A stretch of DNA of 64,000 nucleotides from Hydrogenophaga palleronii_A (GCF_031457455.1 NZ_JAVDWU010000003.1:310001-374000); one strand, 5' to 3'; shown: positions 17,601-25,540, numbered from the stretch's first letter. Translations and numbers: made by a program. The notes: a model not told the origin generated them from the letters alone.

Positions 17601-18246
17601 GGGCGGCCGCGCCTACCTGAGCGGCGCGGTGGTCGACGGCTGGGAGGCCCCGGCGCTCACCGCATTGAACAAGGCGCCGGTTCCCTGGAGCATCGACGCG
17701 CTGTACCGCTACCTGCGCAGCGGCCATTCTCGCCACCACGGCATGGCCACCGGACCCATGGCACCGGTGGTGCAGCAGCTCGCCGCGCTGCCGGATGACG
17801 ACATCCGCGCCATGGCTACCTACCTGGGCGCGTTCCAGGCGCCCGTGAACGACGAGGCCGCCGAAGCACAGGCCGTGGTGGCCCGGGCGGCTGCACAGGC
17901 ACCCTCCCTGCTTGGCAACGGCCAGCGCATGTTCGACGGCGCCTGCGCCGCCTGCCACCACGACGGCGACGGCCCCCGCCTGCTGGGCACGCAGTCACCG
18001 CTGGCGCTCAACACCAACCTGCACAGCGAGCGGCCCGACAACGTGCTGCGCGCCATCCTGGAAGGTGTGCGCGACCCGGCCGGGCCTGAACTCGGCTTCA
18101 TGCCGGCGTTCCGCCACGCGCTGAGCGATGCGCAGATCGCCGAGCTGGCCAGCTACATGCGCCAGCGTTTCGCGCCCGGGCAGCCACCCTGGCAAGGCCT
18201 GGCGCAAGCCGTTGCGCGCGTGCGCGCCACACCATCGGATCCCTGA
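14623..18246 (+). CDS. nicB: NicB-type molybdopterin subunit fused to three cytochrome c domains
   Basis: 1207 aa. Residues to about 750 form a xanthine-oxidase-family molybdenum cofactor subunit. A Pro/Ala-rich linker (about 750-778) and a hydrophobic anchor (about 779-808) follow. Three cytochrome c modules then carry CVVCH at 833, CGACH at 979 and CAACH at 1108. Length and order match NicB. A run of seven prolines at 29-35 is odd. The heme part must be periplasmic, so electrons probably enter the respiratory chain directly. It overlaps nicA by four bases (ATGA). Related aldehyde dehydrogenases share this layout, so the substrate is inferred from neighbours. Confidence 0.87.
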   Translation: MSASDRLATLRTRSDFLQASGVLLITRDPPPPPPPTPGQPAAVPGNPAEGVEVLLSVWDDGEVVALHGHVDLGTGIQTALAQIVAEELDVGMARVRMVLGDTARAPNQGATIASASIQIHAVPLRLAAAQARAFLVARAAQHLQCEAAALVVNDGVVQVAGDASRRVSYGDLLNTQRFELTLDTSTPLKPPSDYRIVGTSTARVDIPAKATGELSFVHDMRVPGMLHGRVVRPPYAGADHGDFIGNTLESVDESSIAHIPGVRAVVVIRDFVGVVAEREEHADQAARELRVVWKDWPGLPRTDDIEQALRANPSTRRVLVDEGDVEAATASVEQRLSRTYLWPYQMHASIGPSCALADWQGERLTVWAGTQNPHVLRLDLSRLTGLADVAIEVVRMEAAGCYGRNGADDVAADAALLSRAVGAPVRVQLTREQEHLWEPKGAAQWMTVDGGLQADGSAAYDFTTSYPSNGAPTLALLLTRTIEPTAQAYEMGDRTARPPYDYPALRVAIHDMPPILRASWLRGVSALPNSFAHESYVDELATAAGEDPVAFRLRLLKDPRAHELLEATARRAGWRPHTEPQQQGRTGDILHGQGVAYARYVHSKWPGFGAAWAAWVADVDVNQKTGEVHVKRVVVGHDAGLMINPAGVQHQIHGNVIQTTSRALKERVSTEPARNTVANAEWGSYPILNFREVPVIDVMMMPRPDQPPLGAGESSSVPGTAAIANAIFDATGVRFRQPPFTPEVVRAALNPLPAPQQAAPAPAPERQVPASAPWPRRRSGWARVLALAAGSLGVGAALLGWRPAIAPVAPASASVYTAATIERGRVLAAAGDCVVCHTTPGGVPNAGGRGMATPFGTIYTTNLTPDPDTGIGRWSFSAFQRAMREGVSRDGRHLYPAFPYTAFARLSDDDLTALYAYLMSQPAVAAAPPSTDLAFPFNQRALMAGWNALFHDPRPYQPDPSQTVEWNRGAYLVNGVGHCGACHTPRNGLGAEQGGRAYLSGAVVDGWEAPALTALNKAPVPWSIDALYRYLRSGHSRHHGMATGPMAPVVQQLAALPDDDIRAMATYLGAFQAPVNDEAAEAQAVVARAAAQAPSLLGNGQRMFDGACAACHHDGDGPRLLGTQSPLALNTNLHSERPDNVLRAILEGVRDPAGPELGFMPAFRHALSDAQIAELASYMRQRFAPGQPPWQGLAQAVARVRATPSDP

Positions 18247-18506
18247 GGCCCCTGCCGCTCGGCAGACCCAAAGGCCCGGCTGTCGGCACAACGGCCGGAT
18301 CGCGCGCGGCCTCACGCACTTGTTACAAAGTGTTCACCTAGAATGAGCCCGGCATGCCATGTGCGCGTCAGCGACACCGGCAGGCCACCCCCACACCACG
18401 ACAAGACGGCCGCAACGCCCGAGTTCGCCGGGCATCTGCACCGGACGACGGGAGCCTTGAAGCGCCGCGCAAGCAGGGAACGTTGTCCAACCCGGAGGAG
18501 AGATTT

Positions 18507-19337
18507 GTGGGTTCACCGCGCATTCGCACGCCCGAGTTCCTGGCACTGACTGCCCTGCTGGCGGGGCTGCTGCTGTTCACCGCCTTCAGGTACCCGTTGC
18601 AGACGCTGGCGCTCAATGCCGCATCGGTGGTGATGTTCCTGGTGAGCCTGTGGGCGGCGCACGTGCTGCTGGGCCGTGTGCGGGCCAACGGGTTTGCCGC
18701 GCTGGCACTGGCCGTGGGCTGGTTCGCCGAGCAGATGGGCTCGTCGCGCGGCTGGTTCTTCGGTCACTACACCTACACCGACGTGCTCGGCGTCACCCTG
18801 GGCGATGTGCCGCTGGTGATTCCCATGATGTGGTTTGCGCTCACATTGCTGGGCTACGTGATGGCCTGCCTGATCCTGTGGCGCCGGCCGGTGCTGGCCG
18901 CGCCCGGCTGGATCACCGGCGGACTCACCGCCTGGCTGGCCGCCCTGATCGTGACCGCCTTCGACCTGGGCGCCGACCCCTACTTTGTGTTCGTGCTCAA
19001 GGCTTGGATCATGGAAAAGAAGGACGGTGGCTGGTTCGGTGAAACCCTGCAGGGCTTCGTGGGCTGGATGATCATCGGCTTCGCCATTGTGGCCAGCTTC
19101 CAGTGGCGGGCACGCCCGGTGGCGCCCTCGCTGACCGACCCGTTGGTGAGCCGCGCCGTGCTGGTGCCGCTGCTCATCTATGCAAGCGGCCTGGTGTTCC
19201 AGATGATCTGGGGCCACCCGATCGAGGTGCGCGCCATCGCCTTCTTCGCCATGGGCATCCCGCTGTTCATCGCGGGGGTGGCCTGGTTCCAGTGGATTCA
19301 ACCGAACGGCCCTTTTGTCAAGGGTGTGACGCCATGA
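18507..19337 (+). CDS. Carotenoid biosynthesis family membrane protein (PF04240)
   Basis: 276 aa with about eight membrane helices. Motifs such as GSSRGWFFGHYTYTDVLG, PMMWFALTLLGY and TAFDLGADP match the PF04240 (CruF-like) family, whose characterised members hydrate carotenoid ends. GTG at 18507 was chosen because GGAGGAG lies six bases upstream; a longer frame extends to 18354 without family similarity. Its stop overlaps the next gene's start. No other carotenoid gene is present in the window, so the real substrate is open. It follows nicB by 260 bp in which I see no gene. Confidence 0.82.
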   Translation: MGSPRIRTPEFLALTALLAGLLLFTAFRYPLQTLALNAASVVMFLVSLWAAHVLLGRVRANGFAALALAVGWFAEQMGSSRGWFFGHYTYTDVLGVTLGDVPLVIPMMWFALTLLGYVMACLILWRRPVLAAPGWITGGLTAWLAALIVTAFDLGADPYFVFVLKAWIMEKKDGGWFGETLQGFVGWMIIGFAIVASFQWRARPVAPSLTDPLVSRAVLVPLLIYASGLVFQMIWGHPIEVRAIAFFAMGIPLFIAGVAWFQWIQPNGPFVKGVTP

Positions 19338-20815
19338 ACACCGTACAGGGCTTATCCCACGTCAGCTCACAACCTGGCTCTCCGAGCGGAAGCTCACCCG
19401 TGATTGCCGTGGCTTCCATGGCAGCCATGGAACACGTGGGCGACCCGCTGGCCGACGACACCGTCTCCCGTCTGGTGGGCGAGCGCCCCTTGCCCAGCTC
19501 CACACTCACCATGGATGGGCCGAACGCCACCGCACGCCTGAACGAGGCCACCCGCCTCATGGCCGGGTGGACGCACAACGGCACGCTGCTGAAGTGGCCG
19601 GCGGTGCGCCCCGTGTCCAGCCCGGGCGAAGAAGCCTCCGTCACGGAGGTGTTGCACGACTACCTGCAGAGTGCCGCCCACCTGCCCCACTGGGCCGACG
19701 CGACCAAAGTGGCCCGCGCTGAAAACCTTTTTATGTCGCACGGCGCCATGTCGTGCACGCTGCTGTTCTGCGCCAGCCTGCCGGAATGTTATGTGCTGCC
19801 GCAATTGGCCGGGGTGCTGCACATCGCCGGCCAGCTCGAAGCGCACACCGAACACCGCATCCGCCAGACCGCGGCCATGGTGTTCCCCGTGATGATGCGC
19901 GGCGGCCTGATGAGCCCCGGTGGCACGGGCGTGGCGCAGGTGCTCAAGGTGCGCCTGATCCACGCCACCATCCGCCACCTGATCCTGCGCGGCAACCCGG
20001 CCCAGGTGCGCGGTCTCGTGCCGCGCCGCCAGATGGGCGAGCCCGCAGGCATGCACCAGGCCATGTCGGACCACGGCTGGGACGTGGACGCCCAGGGCGT
20101 GCCCTGCAACCAGATCGAACTGGCCTACACCTTGCTGACCTTCAGCTACGTGTTCCTCAATGGCATGCGCAAGCTGGGGCAACGCCTGTCGCACGAAGAC
20201 GAAGAGGCCTACCTGCACGCCTGGAACGTGGTGGGCCATGTGCTGGGCATCCGAAGCGAATGGATGGCGCACACCATGGAGGAAGCGGCGACGCTGTTCG
20301 ATCGGATCCAGGCGCGCGCTCGAACGGTGGTCGTCACCCCCGACGCGCGCCCCGCCCTGGGCCGTGCGCTCATGAACACCATGGCGAACAGCATCCATGT
20401 GCCGGTGCTGCGACATGTTCCGGTGCCGCTCACGCAATGGCTGATCGGACGACAGACCGCGCGCGACATTGGTGTGGACGAACACGTGCCGCTGCTCTCG
20501 CGGCTGCTGTTCCGTCTGGGGCTGGTGCTGGTGCGTGCGGTCGATGCGGTGGTGCGGCTGATCTCGTCGCGCTTCTCCATCGTGCGGCTGTTCACGCGCA
20601 CCATCGGCTATCACATGCTCACGCGATTTCTGCTGGACCAGACCCGGCCGCTGACCCTGCCCGACCAGGTGTTGAACCCGATGATGGACACCGTGGCCGA
20701 GTGGAGCGACGACCCCAAGGCCAGCGCGTGGATCAACCGGCTGGAAGACCGCCTGACCACCGCCGGCACCTGGCGGCCTTCTGCTGCAAAACAGCAACAG
20801 AACCAGCGCGCCTGA
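19334..20815 (+). CDS. MpaB/rubber-oxygenase-type oxygenase (DUF2236)
   Basis: 493 aa. It matches the DUF2236 / MpaB-Lcp catalytic family, predicted heme-dependent oxygenases related to latex-clearing protein. Visible features are RAENLFMSHGAMSCTLLF (about residues 132-150), RQTAAMVFPVMMRGGLMSPG, candidate heme-binding histidines in VRLIHATIRHLIL, and a later YVFLNGMRKLGQ helix. No signal peptide is obvious. Its ATG overlaps the stop of the carotenoid-type gene (ATGA), so the two are translationally coupled and may act on the same isoprenoid or lipid substrate. That link is an inference. Confidence 0.8.
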   Translation: MNTVQGLSHVSSQPGSPSGSSPVIAVASMAAMEHVGDPLADDTVSRLVGERPLPSSTLTMDGPNATARLNEATRLMAGWTHNGTLLKWPAVRPVSSPGEEASVTEVLHDYLQSAAHLPHWADATKVARAENLFMSHGAMSCTLLFCASLPECYVLPQLAGVLHIAGQLEAHTEHRIRQTAAMVFPVMMRGGLMSPGGTGVAQVLKVRLIHATIRHLILRGNPAQVRGLVPRRQMGEPAGMHQAMSDHGWDVDAQGVPCNQIELAYTLLTFSYVFLNGMRKLGQRLSHEDEEAYLHAWNVVGHVLGIRSEWMAHTMEEAATLFDRIQARARTVVVTPDARPALGRALMNTMANSIHVPVLRHVPVPLTQWLIGRQTARDIGVDEHVPLLSRLLFRLGLVLVRAVDAVVRLISSRFSIVRLFTRTIGYHMLTRFLLDQTRPLTLPDQVLNPMMDTVAEWSDDPKASAWINRLEDRLTTAGTWRPSAAKQQQNQRA

Positions 20816-20865
20816 CACGGTTTTTCAGGCAATAAGTCCGACAACCGACCCTTTGTGCGTTCCCC

Positions 20866-22677
20866 ATGAACAACACCAGCGGCTACGATGCTTCCATGAC
20901 ACGTCTTAGCGCCAAGGCTTCGTTGGCCCGCTGGGCGGCCCTGCTGTTGCTGGCCAGTTTCTGCTGGACCACCCTGGCCATGGCCCAGCCCCTTACCGAT
21001 CCTGGTATCCAGGACAACAACACCACCCTGCGCGACATCACGATGCAGGGGCGCATCCTGCTCGACCCCACCGCTGAACAGACCATCGAGGAGGTGGTTG
21101 CGAAGGGGGCCGACTTCGAACCACTGACCTCCCCCCGCGGCTTCCAGCTCAAGGGCGCGGCACTGTGGATGCGGTTTGAATTGCCGGAACTCGACCCCGC
21201 CCAGCGCTGGTACCTGATGCTCGACGGCGGCGCCTTCACGGACCGCGTGAACTTTCACCAGGGCGATCCCGCCCAAGGCTGGAAGGAGCAGGTGGCCGGC
21301 GACCATGTGCCCGTGGCCGAATGGTCCGTCCCGGACCGCTCACCCGTGTTTGCCATCGACACCGCACAACTGCCCGGCCCGGTATGGCTGCGCCTGACCA
21401 ACGAGCCATCGCCGCTGAGCCCGCGGGTCTATCTGATCGCCGAAGACGAGCTGCAAAACAAGCGCGTCTGGACCTACCTGATGATCGGCGGCTACCTGGG
21501 TTTTGGCCTGCTGGTGATGTTCCTGGGCTGGGTGCATGCCCGCCTCTACGCGGACCGTTCGTTCGTGGCCTACGTGATCTACGTGGCCTGCATGCTGGGC
21601 TTCCAGGTGGCGTTCACCGGCATGGGCGGTTTCTTCTTCTGGCCGAACGCGGCCTGGTGGAACAACGCGGCCGCACCCATCTTCATGCTGTGGCTCACCG
21701 CGTCGGGCATCTGGTTCGTGCGCGAGGTGTGCGCCGTCTCGCGCTACCACCGCAAGGTGGACAGGGCGGTGCTGGCCTGGTCAGCCTTCGGCTTTCTGTT
21801 CCCCATTCCTTACCTGCTCCTCAACACCCCGCCCATGTTCACCATCCTGAACATCTATGGCCTGCTCTCGGTGCTGCTGAGCTTCAGTCTGTGCATCTGG
21901 ACCTGGCGCCTGGGTGAAAAGTACGCCGGCTGGATGGCGCTGGGTTTCCTGCCGGTGCACCTGGGTTATCCCTTCCCGGCCCTGCGCGCCGCCGGTGTGC
22001 TGCCCGACAGCTGGGCCACACAGTACGCGGTGCTGATCGGCTCGGCGATCGAGATTCCACTGCTGCTGTACATCCTGCACCGCCGTGCCAAGGAATACAA
22101 CGAGAACCGCGCCCGCATGCGCGCGCTCGACAGCGCCGACCCCCTCACTGGCCTGACGATTGCACCCGTGCTCTACCTGCGCATGCGCGACGCTGTGCGC
22201 CGCGCCCGGCGTTACGGCCACCACTGCGGTGTGTTCCTGGTGGAGCTGTCCAACCACGGCGAGATCGTGGCCAAGGAAGGCCGCGAAACCGGCGACCGCG
22301 CGCTGGTGGTGGCGGCCTCGCGGCTGTCGCGCGTGGTGCGCGAGGTCGACACCGTGTGCCGCATCTCCAACACGCGCTTTGCCGTGCTGGTGGAAGGGCC
22401 GCTGCGCCAGGCCACGCTCAAGGTGATTGCCCAGCACATCGTTGCCAAGGGTCTGGAACAAGGCCCCACCCTGCCCGCCGATCTGCCCCTGCGCTTCCGC
22501 ATGGTCTCGGCCTTGCTGCCGTCTGAAGAGATTCCGTTCGCCGAAGACGAAGACCGCGATGAGCGCCGCTTCCTGGGACACCTTCACAAGGAGCTGGACA
22601 GGCTGGCCGAGGACCCGAAGAAGAACGTGCTGCACCTGCCGTTCGTGCCATCGATGCCGCCGGCGAGCATGGCTTGA
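20866..22677 (+). CDS. 7TMR-DISM sensor protein with degenerate GGDEF domain
   Basis: 603 aa. After a signal peptide (cleavage near AMA-Q, residue 40) come an extracytoplasmic DISM-type beta domain (about 55-190), seven membrane helices (about 200-405) and a C-terminal GGDEF-like domain. That domain begins with the usual SADPLTGL (424-430), but the active-site loop at 501-505 reads SNTRF in place of GGDEF. Catalytic acidic residues are therefore missing, and it is probably a signal-binding or regulatory domain rather than an active cyclase. A start at residue 11 (20896) is also possible. It is followed by a convergent YdeI-family gene. Confidence 0.82.
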   Translation: MNNTSGYDASMTRLSAKASLARWAALLLLASFCWTTLAMAQPLTDPGIQDNNTTLRDITMQGRILLDPTAEQTIEEVVAKGADFEPLTSPRGFQLKGAALWMRFELPELDPAQRWYLMLDGGAFTDRVNFHQGDPAQGWKEQVAGDHVPVAEWSVPDRSPVFAIDTAQLPGPVWLRLTNEPSPLSPRVYLIAEDELQNKRVWTYLMIGGYLGFGLLVMFLGWVHARLYADRSFVAYVIYVACMLGFQVAFTGMGGFFFWPNAAWWNNAAAPIFMLWLTASGIWFVREVCAVSRYHRKVDRAVLAWSAFGFLFPIPYLLLNTPPMFTILNIYGLLSVLLSFSLCIWTWRLGEKYAGWMALGFLPVHLGYPFPALRAAGVLPDSWATQYAVLIGSAIEIPLLLYILHRRAKEYNENRARMRALDSADPLTGLTIAPVLYLRMRDAVRRARRYGHHCGVFLVELSNHGEIVAKEGRETGDRALVVAASRLSRVVREVDTVCRISNTRFAVLVEGPLRQATLKVIAQHIVAKGLEQGPTLPADLPLRFRMVSALLPSEEIPFAEDEDRDERRFLGHLHKELDRLAEDPKKNVLHLPFVPSMPPASMA

Positions 22678-22734
22678 AGGGAAGCAGCGGCTGCTGCGGC
22701 GGGGCAACGCTGCGCTCACCGCGGGCACCAAGCC

Positions 22735-23283
22735 CTACTCGGCAACCTCAGGCGCTCGGAAGGCTTTGCTGTAATAGCCCGAAGGGTCAAAGCAGCAAAC
22801 CCGGCGCTTGCCCGAGGCGAGCATGTCGCAGGCATCGGCAACACGTTTGGCGCGGGTCTTGGCTTGCTTCGCCGAGGTGATCCAATGAATCCAGTCCAGG
22901 CGGGCGATGTTCGTGGTTTCTTCCCAGACCGCGCCGGCCTCGGGCGCTCCGGCGAGGGCTTCCAGCAGGTCTGAAGGCGCCTCAGGGTCGGGCTCATCGG
23001 CCAGCGCGGCGATCTCCAGCGTGGCCACCTCGCCCACGTTGACGCCAGCATGCGCAAGCAACGCCTGTTCAAGTCGGAGCCAGTGACTCAACTGCCCGTC
23101 GGGTTCCAGCGTTGCCTGGAAACCGTGGCCGTTGATACTTCCTGCCACGGTCGTTCGCCCGCGTCTGGGAAGCTTGGCGCTGGCGTCCTTGGGAAGCACG
23201 ACAAAGGCCCAGGGCGCGCCGTCGTCCGATTTTTTGGGACGAAGCAGCTTGGCCTTGAAGCGGGATCTTGTGGTGTCCGGCAT
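22735..23283 (-). CDS. YdeI/OmpD-associated family protein with DUF1905 domain
   Basis: 182 aa. An N-terminal DUF1905 domain (FKAKLLRPKKSDDGAPWAFVVLP; GSINGHGFQATL) is followed by a YdeI-type C-terminal domain (IHWITSAKQAKTRAKRVADACDMLASGKRR). Molecular function is unknown. The ATG at 23283 fits the family. It is the last of four minus-strand genes (ArsR, SRPBCC, DoxX, YdeI) separated by overlaps or a 20-bp gap, so it is likely controlled by the ArsR protein. Confidence 0.85.
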   Translation of the reverse strand: MPDTTRSRFKAKLLRPKKSDDGAPWAFVVLPKDASAKLPRRGRTTVAGSINGHGFQATLEPDGQLSHWLRLEQALLAHAGVNVGEVATLEIAALADEPDPEAPSDLLEALAGAPEAGAVWEETTNIARLDWIHWITSAKQAKTRAKRVADACDMLASGKRRVCCFDPSGYYSKAFRAPEVAE

Positions 23284-23303
23284 GGGTTTCCAACCTTGCG
23301 TGA

Positions 23304-23684
23304 TCAGGCGTTTTTGCTCTGCAGGGGCTTGAGCGCGAGCCGGCCGTAAGCCACGAACGCACACACGGAAGCCACGACCAGCCAATAGATCAGCTGCCCG
23401 TGGTTCGGATCGCCTGAATACAAGTGCAAAGCGCAGTAGAGGAGCATGACCGCCGCAATGCAGATGGCGGCCAAGGGCGCCAGAAGGGCGGCCGGTCTGT
23501 ACAGCGCCGGCAGTACCAGGGCCAGCCCCAGGAACAGCTCAAACACACCCAGCCCCTGCCAGACACCGTTGGGAATCAGTTGCAGAGAAGGCACGGTTTG
23601 CACGGGATTAAAAAACTTCCAGACCGCGCCGGCCGCCGTATGCAAGGCAAGCAGGACTTGCAGCACCCACAACAAGGCATTCAT
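23304..23684 (-). CDS. DoxX-like small membrane protein
   Basis: 126 aa with four hydrophobic helices (MNALLWVLQVLLALHTAAGA; VFELFLGLALVLPAL; LAAICIAAVMLLY; LIYWLVVASVCAFVAYGRL). It fits the DoxX-like family of inner-membrane proteins of unclear function. Its ATG overlaps the stop of the SRPBCC gene by four bases. ArsR-SRPBCC-DoxX groupings are common; the joint substrate is unknown. Confidence 0.78.
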   Translation of the reverse strand: MNALLWVLQVLLALHTAAGAVWKFFNPVQTVPSLQLIPNGVWQGLGVFELFLGLALVLPALYRPAALLAPLAAICIAAVMLLYCALHLYSGDPNHGQLIYWLVVASVCAFVAYGRLALKPLQSKNA

Positions 23685-24106
23685 GGCACATCTCCTTCGT
23701 CGACACTTTCCAGCACCAGTTCGAGGGCAGAAATGAACCGGGGCCAACCCGCCGAAGCGCCCACGTAGTAGCGAGACTGATCTGATGGGAAACCCACTTG
23801 CTCCATGCGCAGCAGCGTTCCGGTCGGCGTGGGTGTGAGGGTCCAGGTCACCACACTGTCCAGCTCACCCGACGTCCATGTGTAGGACAGCCGCTGGCAA
23901 GGCTCCACTTCCAGCACCTGGCCATCCACGGCGCCCCAGTCGAAGTGCAGTTGGAAGCCATGACCCACCACCGGGCTGAAATCACTGTGTGACAGCCACG
24001 CCTCCATCAGGTGGGGCTGTGTGAGCGCTCGCCAGACTTTTTCCGGCGGGTGCGCGAGCACTCGATCAACGCGCACGGACTGTGCTTCTTTTGCTTCGTC
24101 GTTCAT
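23681..24106 (-). CDS. SRPBCC (AHSA1-type) family protein
   Basis: 141 aa. It has the AHSA1/START-like ligand-binding fold: VRVDRVLAHPPEKVWRALTQPHLMEAWL at the start, a central beta sheet (VDGQVLEVEPCQRLSYTW), and a C-terminal long helix (GWPRFISALELVLES). Members bind hydrophobic ligands, but no ligand can be named. The gene overlaps both neighbours by four bases, so ArsR, this protein and DoxX are translationally coupled. Confidence 0.87.
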   Translation of the reverse strand: MNDEAKEAQSVRVDRVLAHPPEKVWRALTQPHLMEAWLSHSDFSPVVGHGFQLHFDWGAVDGQVLEVEPCQRLSYTWTSGELDSVVTWTLTPTPTGTLLRMEQVGFPSDQSRYYVGASAGWPRFISALELVLESVDEGDVP

Positions 24107-24426
24107 TGGTCCATTTCCTTCAGCAGGATTTCCAGGTCGTCAAACCGGCCGTGCCAGAACGCGGTCATCTGATGCGTCCATTTCACCAGGGGCTTCAGGG
24201 CACCGGGCCTTGCGCGGTAGTGGGTCTGGCGTCCCTGGTGCTGGTCGCTCACCAAGCCCGCCAACTTCAGTACCCCAAGGTGCTTTGAAACAGCCGGCTG
24301 CGAGATGCCGGCATGTGCCGTCAGCGCTCCGACCGTCGTCGCACCTTCATGACACAAACGCTCAAAAATGGCTCGGCGTGTGGGGTCGGCCAAGGCTTTG
24401 AAAAGAACGTCTTGAGCATGTGTCAT
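24103..24426 (-). CDS. ArsR family repressor
   Basis: 107 aa. It has a typical ArsR winged helix: LADPTRRAIFERLCHEGATT, then the recognition region SQPAVSKHLGVLKLAGLV. The metal-binding ELCVCDL-type motif is absent, so it is of the non-metal class that accompanies SRPBCC proteins. A remarkable 42-bp double palindrome at 24437-24478 lies immediately upstream of its start and is very probably its own operator. It is the first gene of a four-gene unit. Confidence 0.9.
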   Translation of the reverse strand: MTHAQDVLFKALADPTRRAIFERLCHEGATTVGALTAHAGISQPAVSKHLGVLKLAGLVSDQHQGRQTHYRARPGALKPLVKWTHQMTAFWHGRFDDLEILLKEMDQ

Positions 24427-24436
24427 GGTGAAATAT

Positions 24437-24478
24437 ATAACCCGTCAGCTATGTAATAAATCATAGCCACAAGGTTAT
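24437..24478. promoter_or_regulatory. Double palindromic operator upstream of arsR
   Basis: Four half-sites in exact mirror order: ATAACC, 5 bp, GCTATG, 8 bp, CATAGC, 5 bp, GGTTAT. Both the inner and outer pairs are perfect. The block is locally AT-rich and ends 10 bp before the arsR start codon, so binding here would block its promoter. Confidence 0.75.
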
Positions 24479-24550
24479 GCTTTGGTCAAGCATGCTTTGA
24501 CTCCCCTGGCGATCACCGGGCCGGCCAGCTCAGGGCGTGGCGTGCTGCTG

Positions 24551-25117
24551 CTACACAGGCTGCAGCGGACGAAGCCGTTCCGGAACATGATCGATCGCCA
24601 CCGTGTCACCCGCCCGGACCACACCGCCGACGAGCACGACACACATCACGCCGGCCTTCCGTACCAGGGCACCCTCTTCGTCTCGTTCAAGAACCGCTTG
24701 CAGCAAGCCGGGCCGGAACGCCTCGATCTGGGCACAGGGGTTTCGCAAGCCCGTCACCTCCAGCACCACCGCCGGCCCCAGCTTCAGCCGGGTGCCGGTG
24801 GCCAGCGCAAGCAGGTCGATGCCGCAGGTGGTGACGTTTTCACCCATGTCGCCTGGGCCCACCTCCAGGCCGATGCGCCCCACCTCATGCAACAGCTCTT
24901 GCTGAAGCAGATGGACCTGGCGCAGGTTCGGCTGGGTGGGGTCCCTGGCCACCCGCGAACGGTGCTGCACGGTGGCGCCGAAGTGCGCATCGCCCCGCAC
25001 GCCAAGGCCTTCCACCACTTCAATGAAGGGGGAGGTCGACTTCGAGAACACATGCCCGGCACTGAGGTGCACGGCAACGACGCGGCCTGGCATGGGCTCA
25101 GGTGTCGGTTGGGCCAT
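24551..25117 (-). CDS. MOSC domain protein
   Basis: 188 aa. The MOSC domain is recognisable from GRVVAVHLSAGHVFSK, GVRGDAHFG, LRQVHLLQQELL and GPGDMGENVTTCGIDLLAL, as in proteins related to the molybdenum cofactor sulfurase C-terminus. The usual catalytic cysteine region is represented by GLRNPCAQIEAF. It may handle sulfur or molybdenum-cofactor reactions or hydroxylamino compounds. An in-frame GTG at 25126 and an ATG at 25093 are alternative starts. It lies 21 bp after the VOC gene. Confidence 0.88.
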   Translation of the reverse strand: MAQPTPEPMPGRVVAVHLSAGHVFSKSTSPFIEVVEGLGVRGDAHFGATVQHRSRVARDPTQPNLRQVHLLQQELLHEVGRIGLEVGPGDMGENVTTCGIDLLALATGTRLKLGPAVVLEVTGLRNPCAQIEAFRPGLLQAVLERDEEGALVRKAGVMCVVLVGGVVRAGDTVAIDHVPERLRPLQPV

Positions 25118-25138
25118 TTCAGACACCGGCCTTGACGT

Positions 25139-25540
25139 TCACGCCCCCGGCTTGGGACGGTGGATAGCGCAGAGCTTGTTGCCGTCCGGATCACGGACAT
25201 AAGCCAGGTACATGTCCCCCATCGCGCCGACACGCAGCCCCGGCGGATCCTGAATGGAAGTGCCGCCGTGCGTCACCGCGGTGTCGTGAAAGAGCTTGAC
25301 CTGTTCGGGCGAATGGCATTTGAAGCCGATGGTGCCGCCATTGGCAAAGGTCGCGGGTTCGCCATCGATGGGTTCGCTGATGCAGAAGGTGCTGCCGTCG
25401 TGGCGGTAGAAGAGCCGCGTGTGACCGGTGCCGGCCTGGTTGCGATGCGGCTCACCGGCCCCGAGCGTGCCCAGCACCGCGTCGTAGAAACGCTTGGATC
25501 GCTCGATGTCGTTGCTGCCGACCATGATGTGGTTGAACAT
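25139..25540 (-). CDS. VOC family protein (glyoxalase-like)
   Basis: 133 aa. It begins FNHIMVGSNDIERSKRFYDAVLG and ends LAYVRDPDGNKLCAIH, the two ends of a vicinal-oxygen-chelate fold. Metal ligands are suggested by H4, E-rich strands and the DPDGN turn. Substrate is unknown. GGAG lies nine bases before ATG 25540, which supports this start over upstream ones. The intergenic region to the divergent ParB-like gene is 193 bp. Confidence 0.85.
   Translation of the reverse strand: MFNHIMVGSNDIERSKRFYDAVLGTLGAGEPHRNQAGTGHTRLFYRHDGSTFCISEPIDGEPATFANGGTIGFKCHSPEQVKLFHDTAVTHGGTSIQDPPGLRVGAMGDMYLAYVRDPDGNKLCAIHRPKPGA

Noticed and set aside
15631..17961. Long open frame antisense to nicB (776 codons)
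   Set aside because: Composition is Arg/Gly/His-rich as expected from a GC-rich shadow frame; nicB has heme and cofactor motifs throughout.
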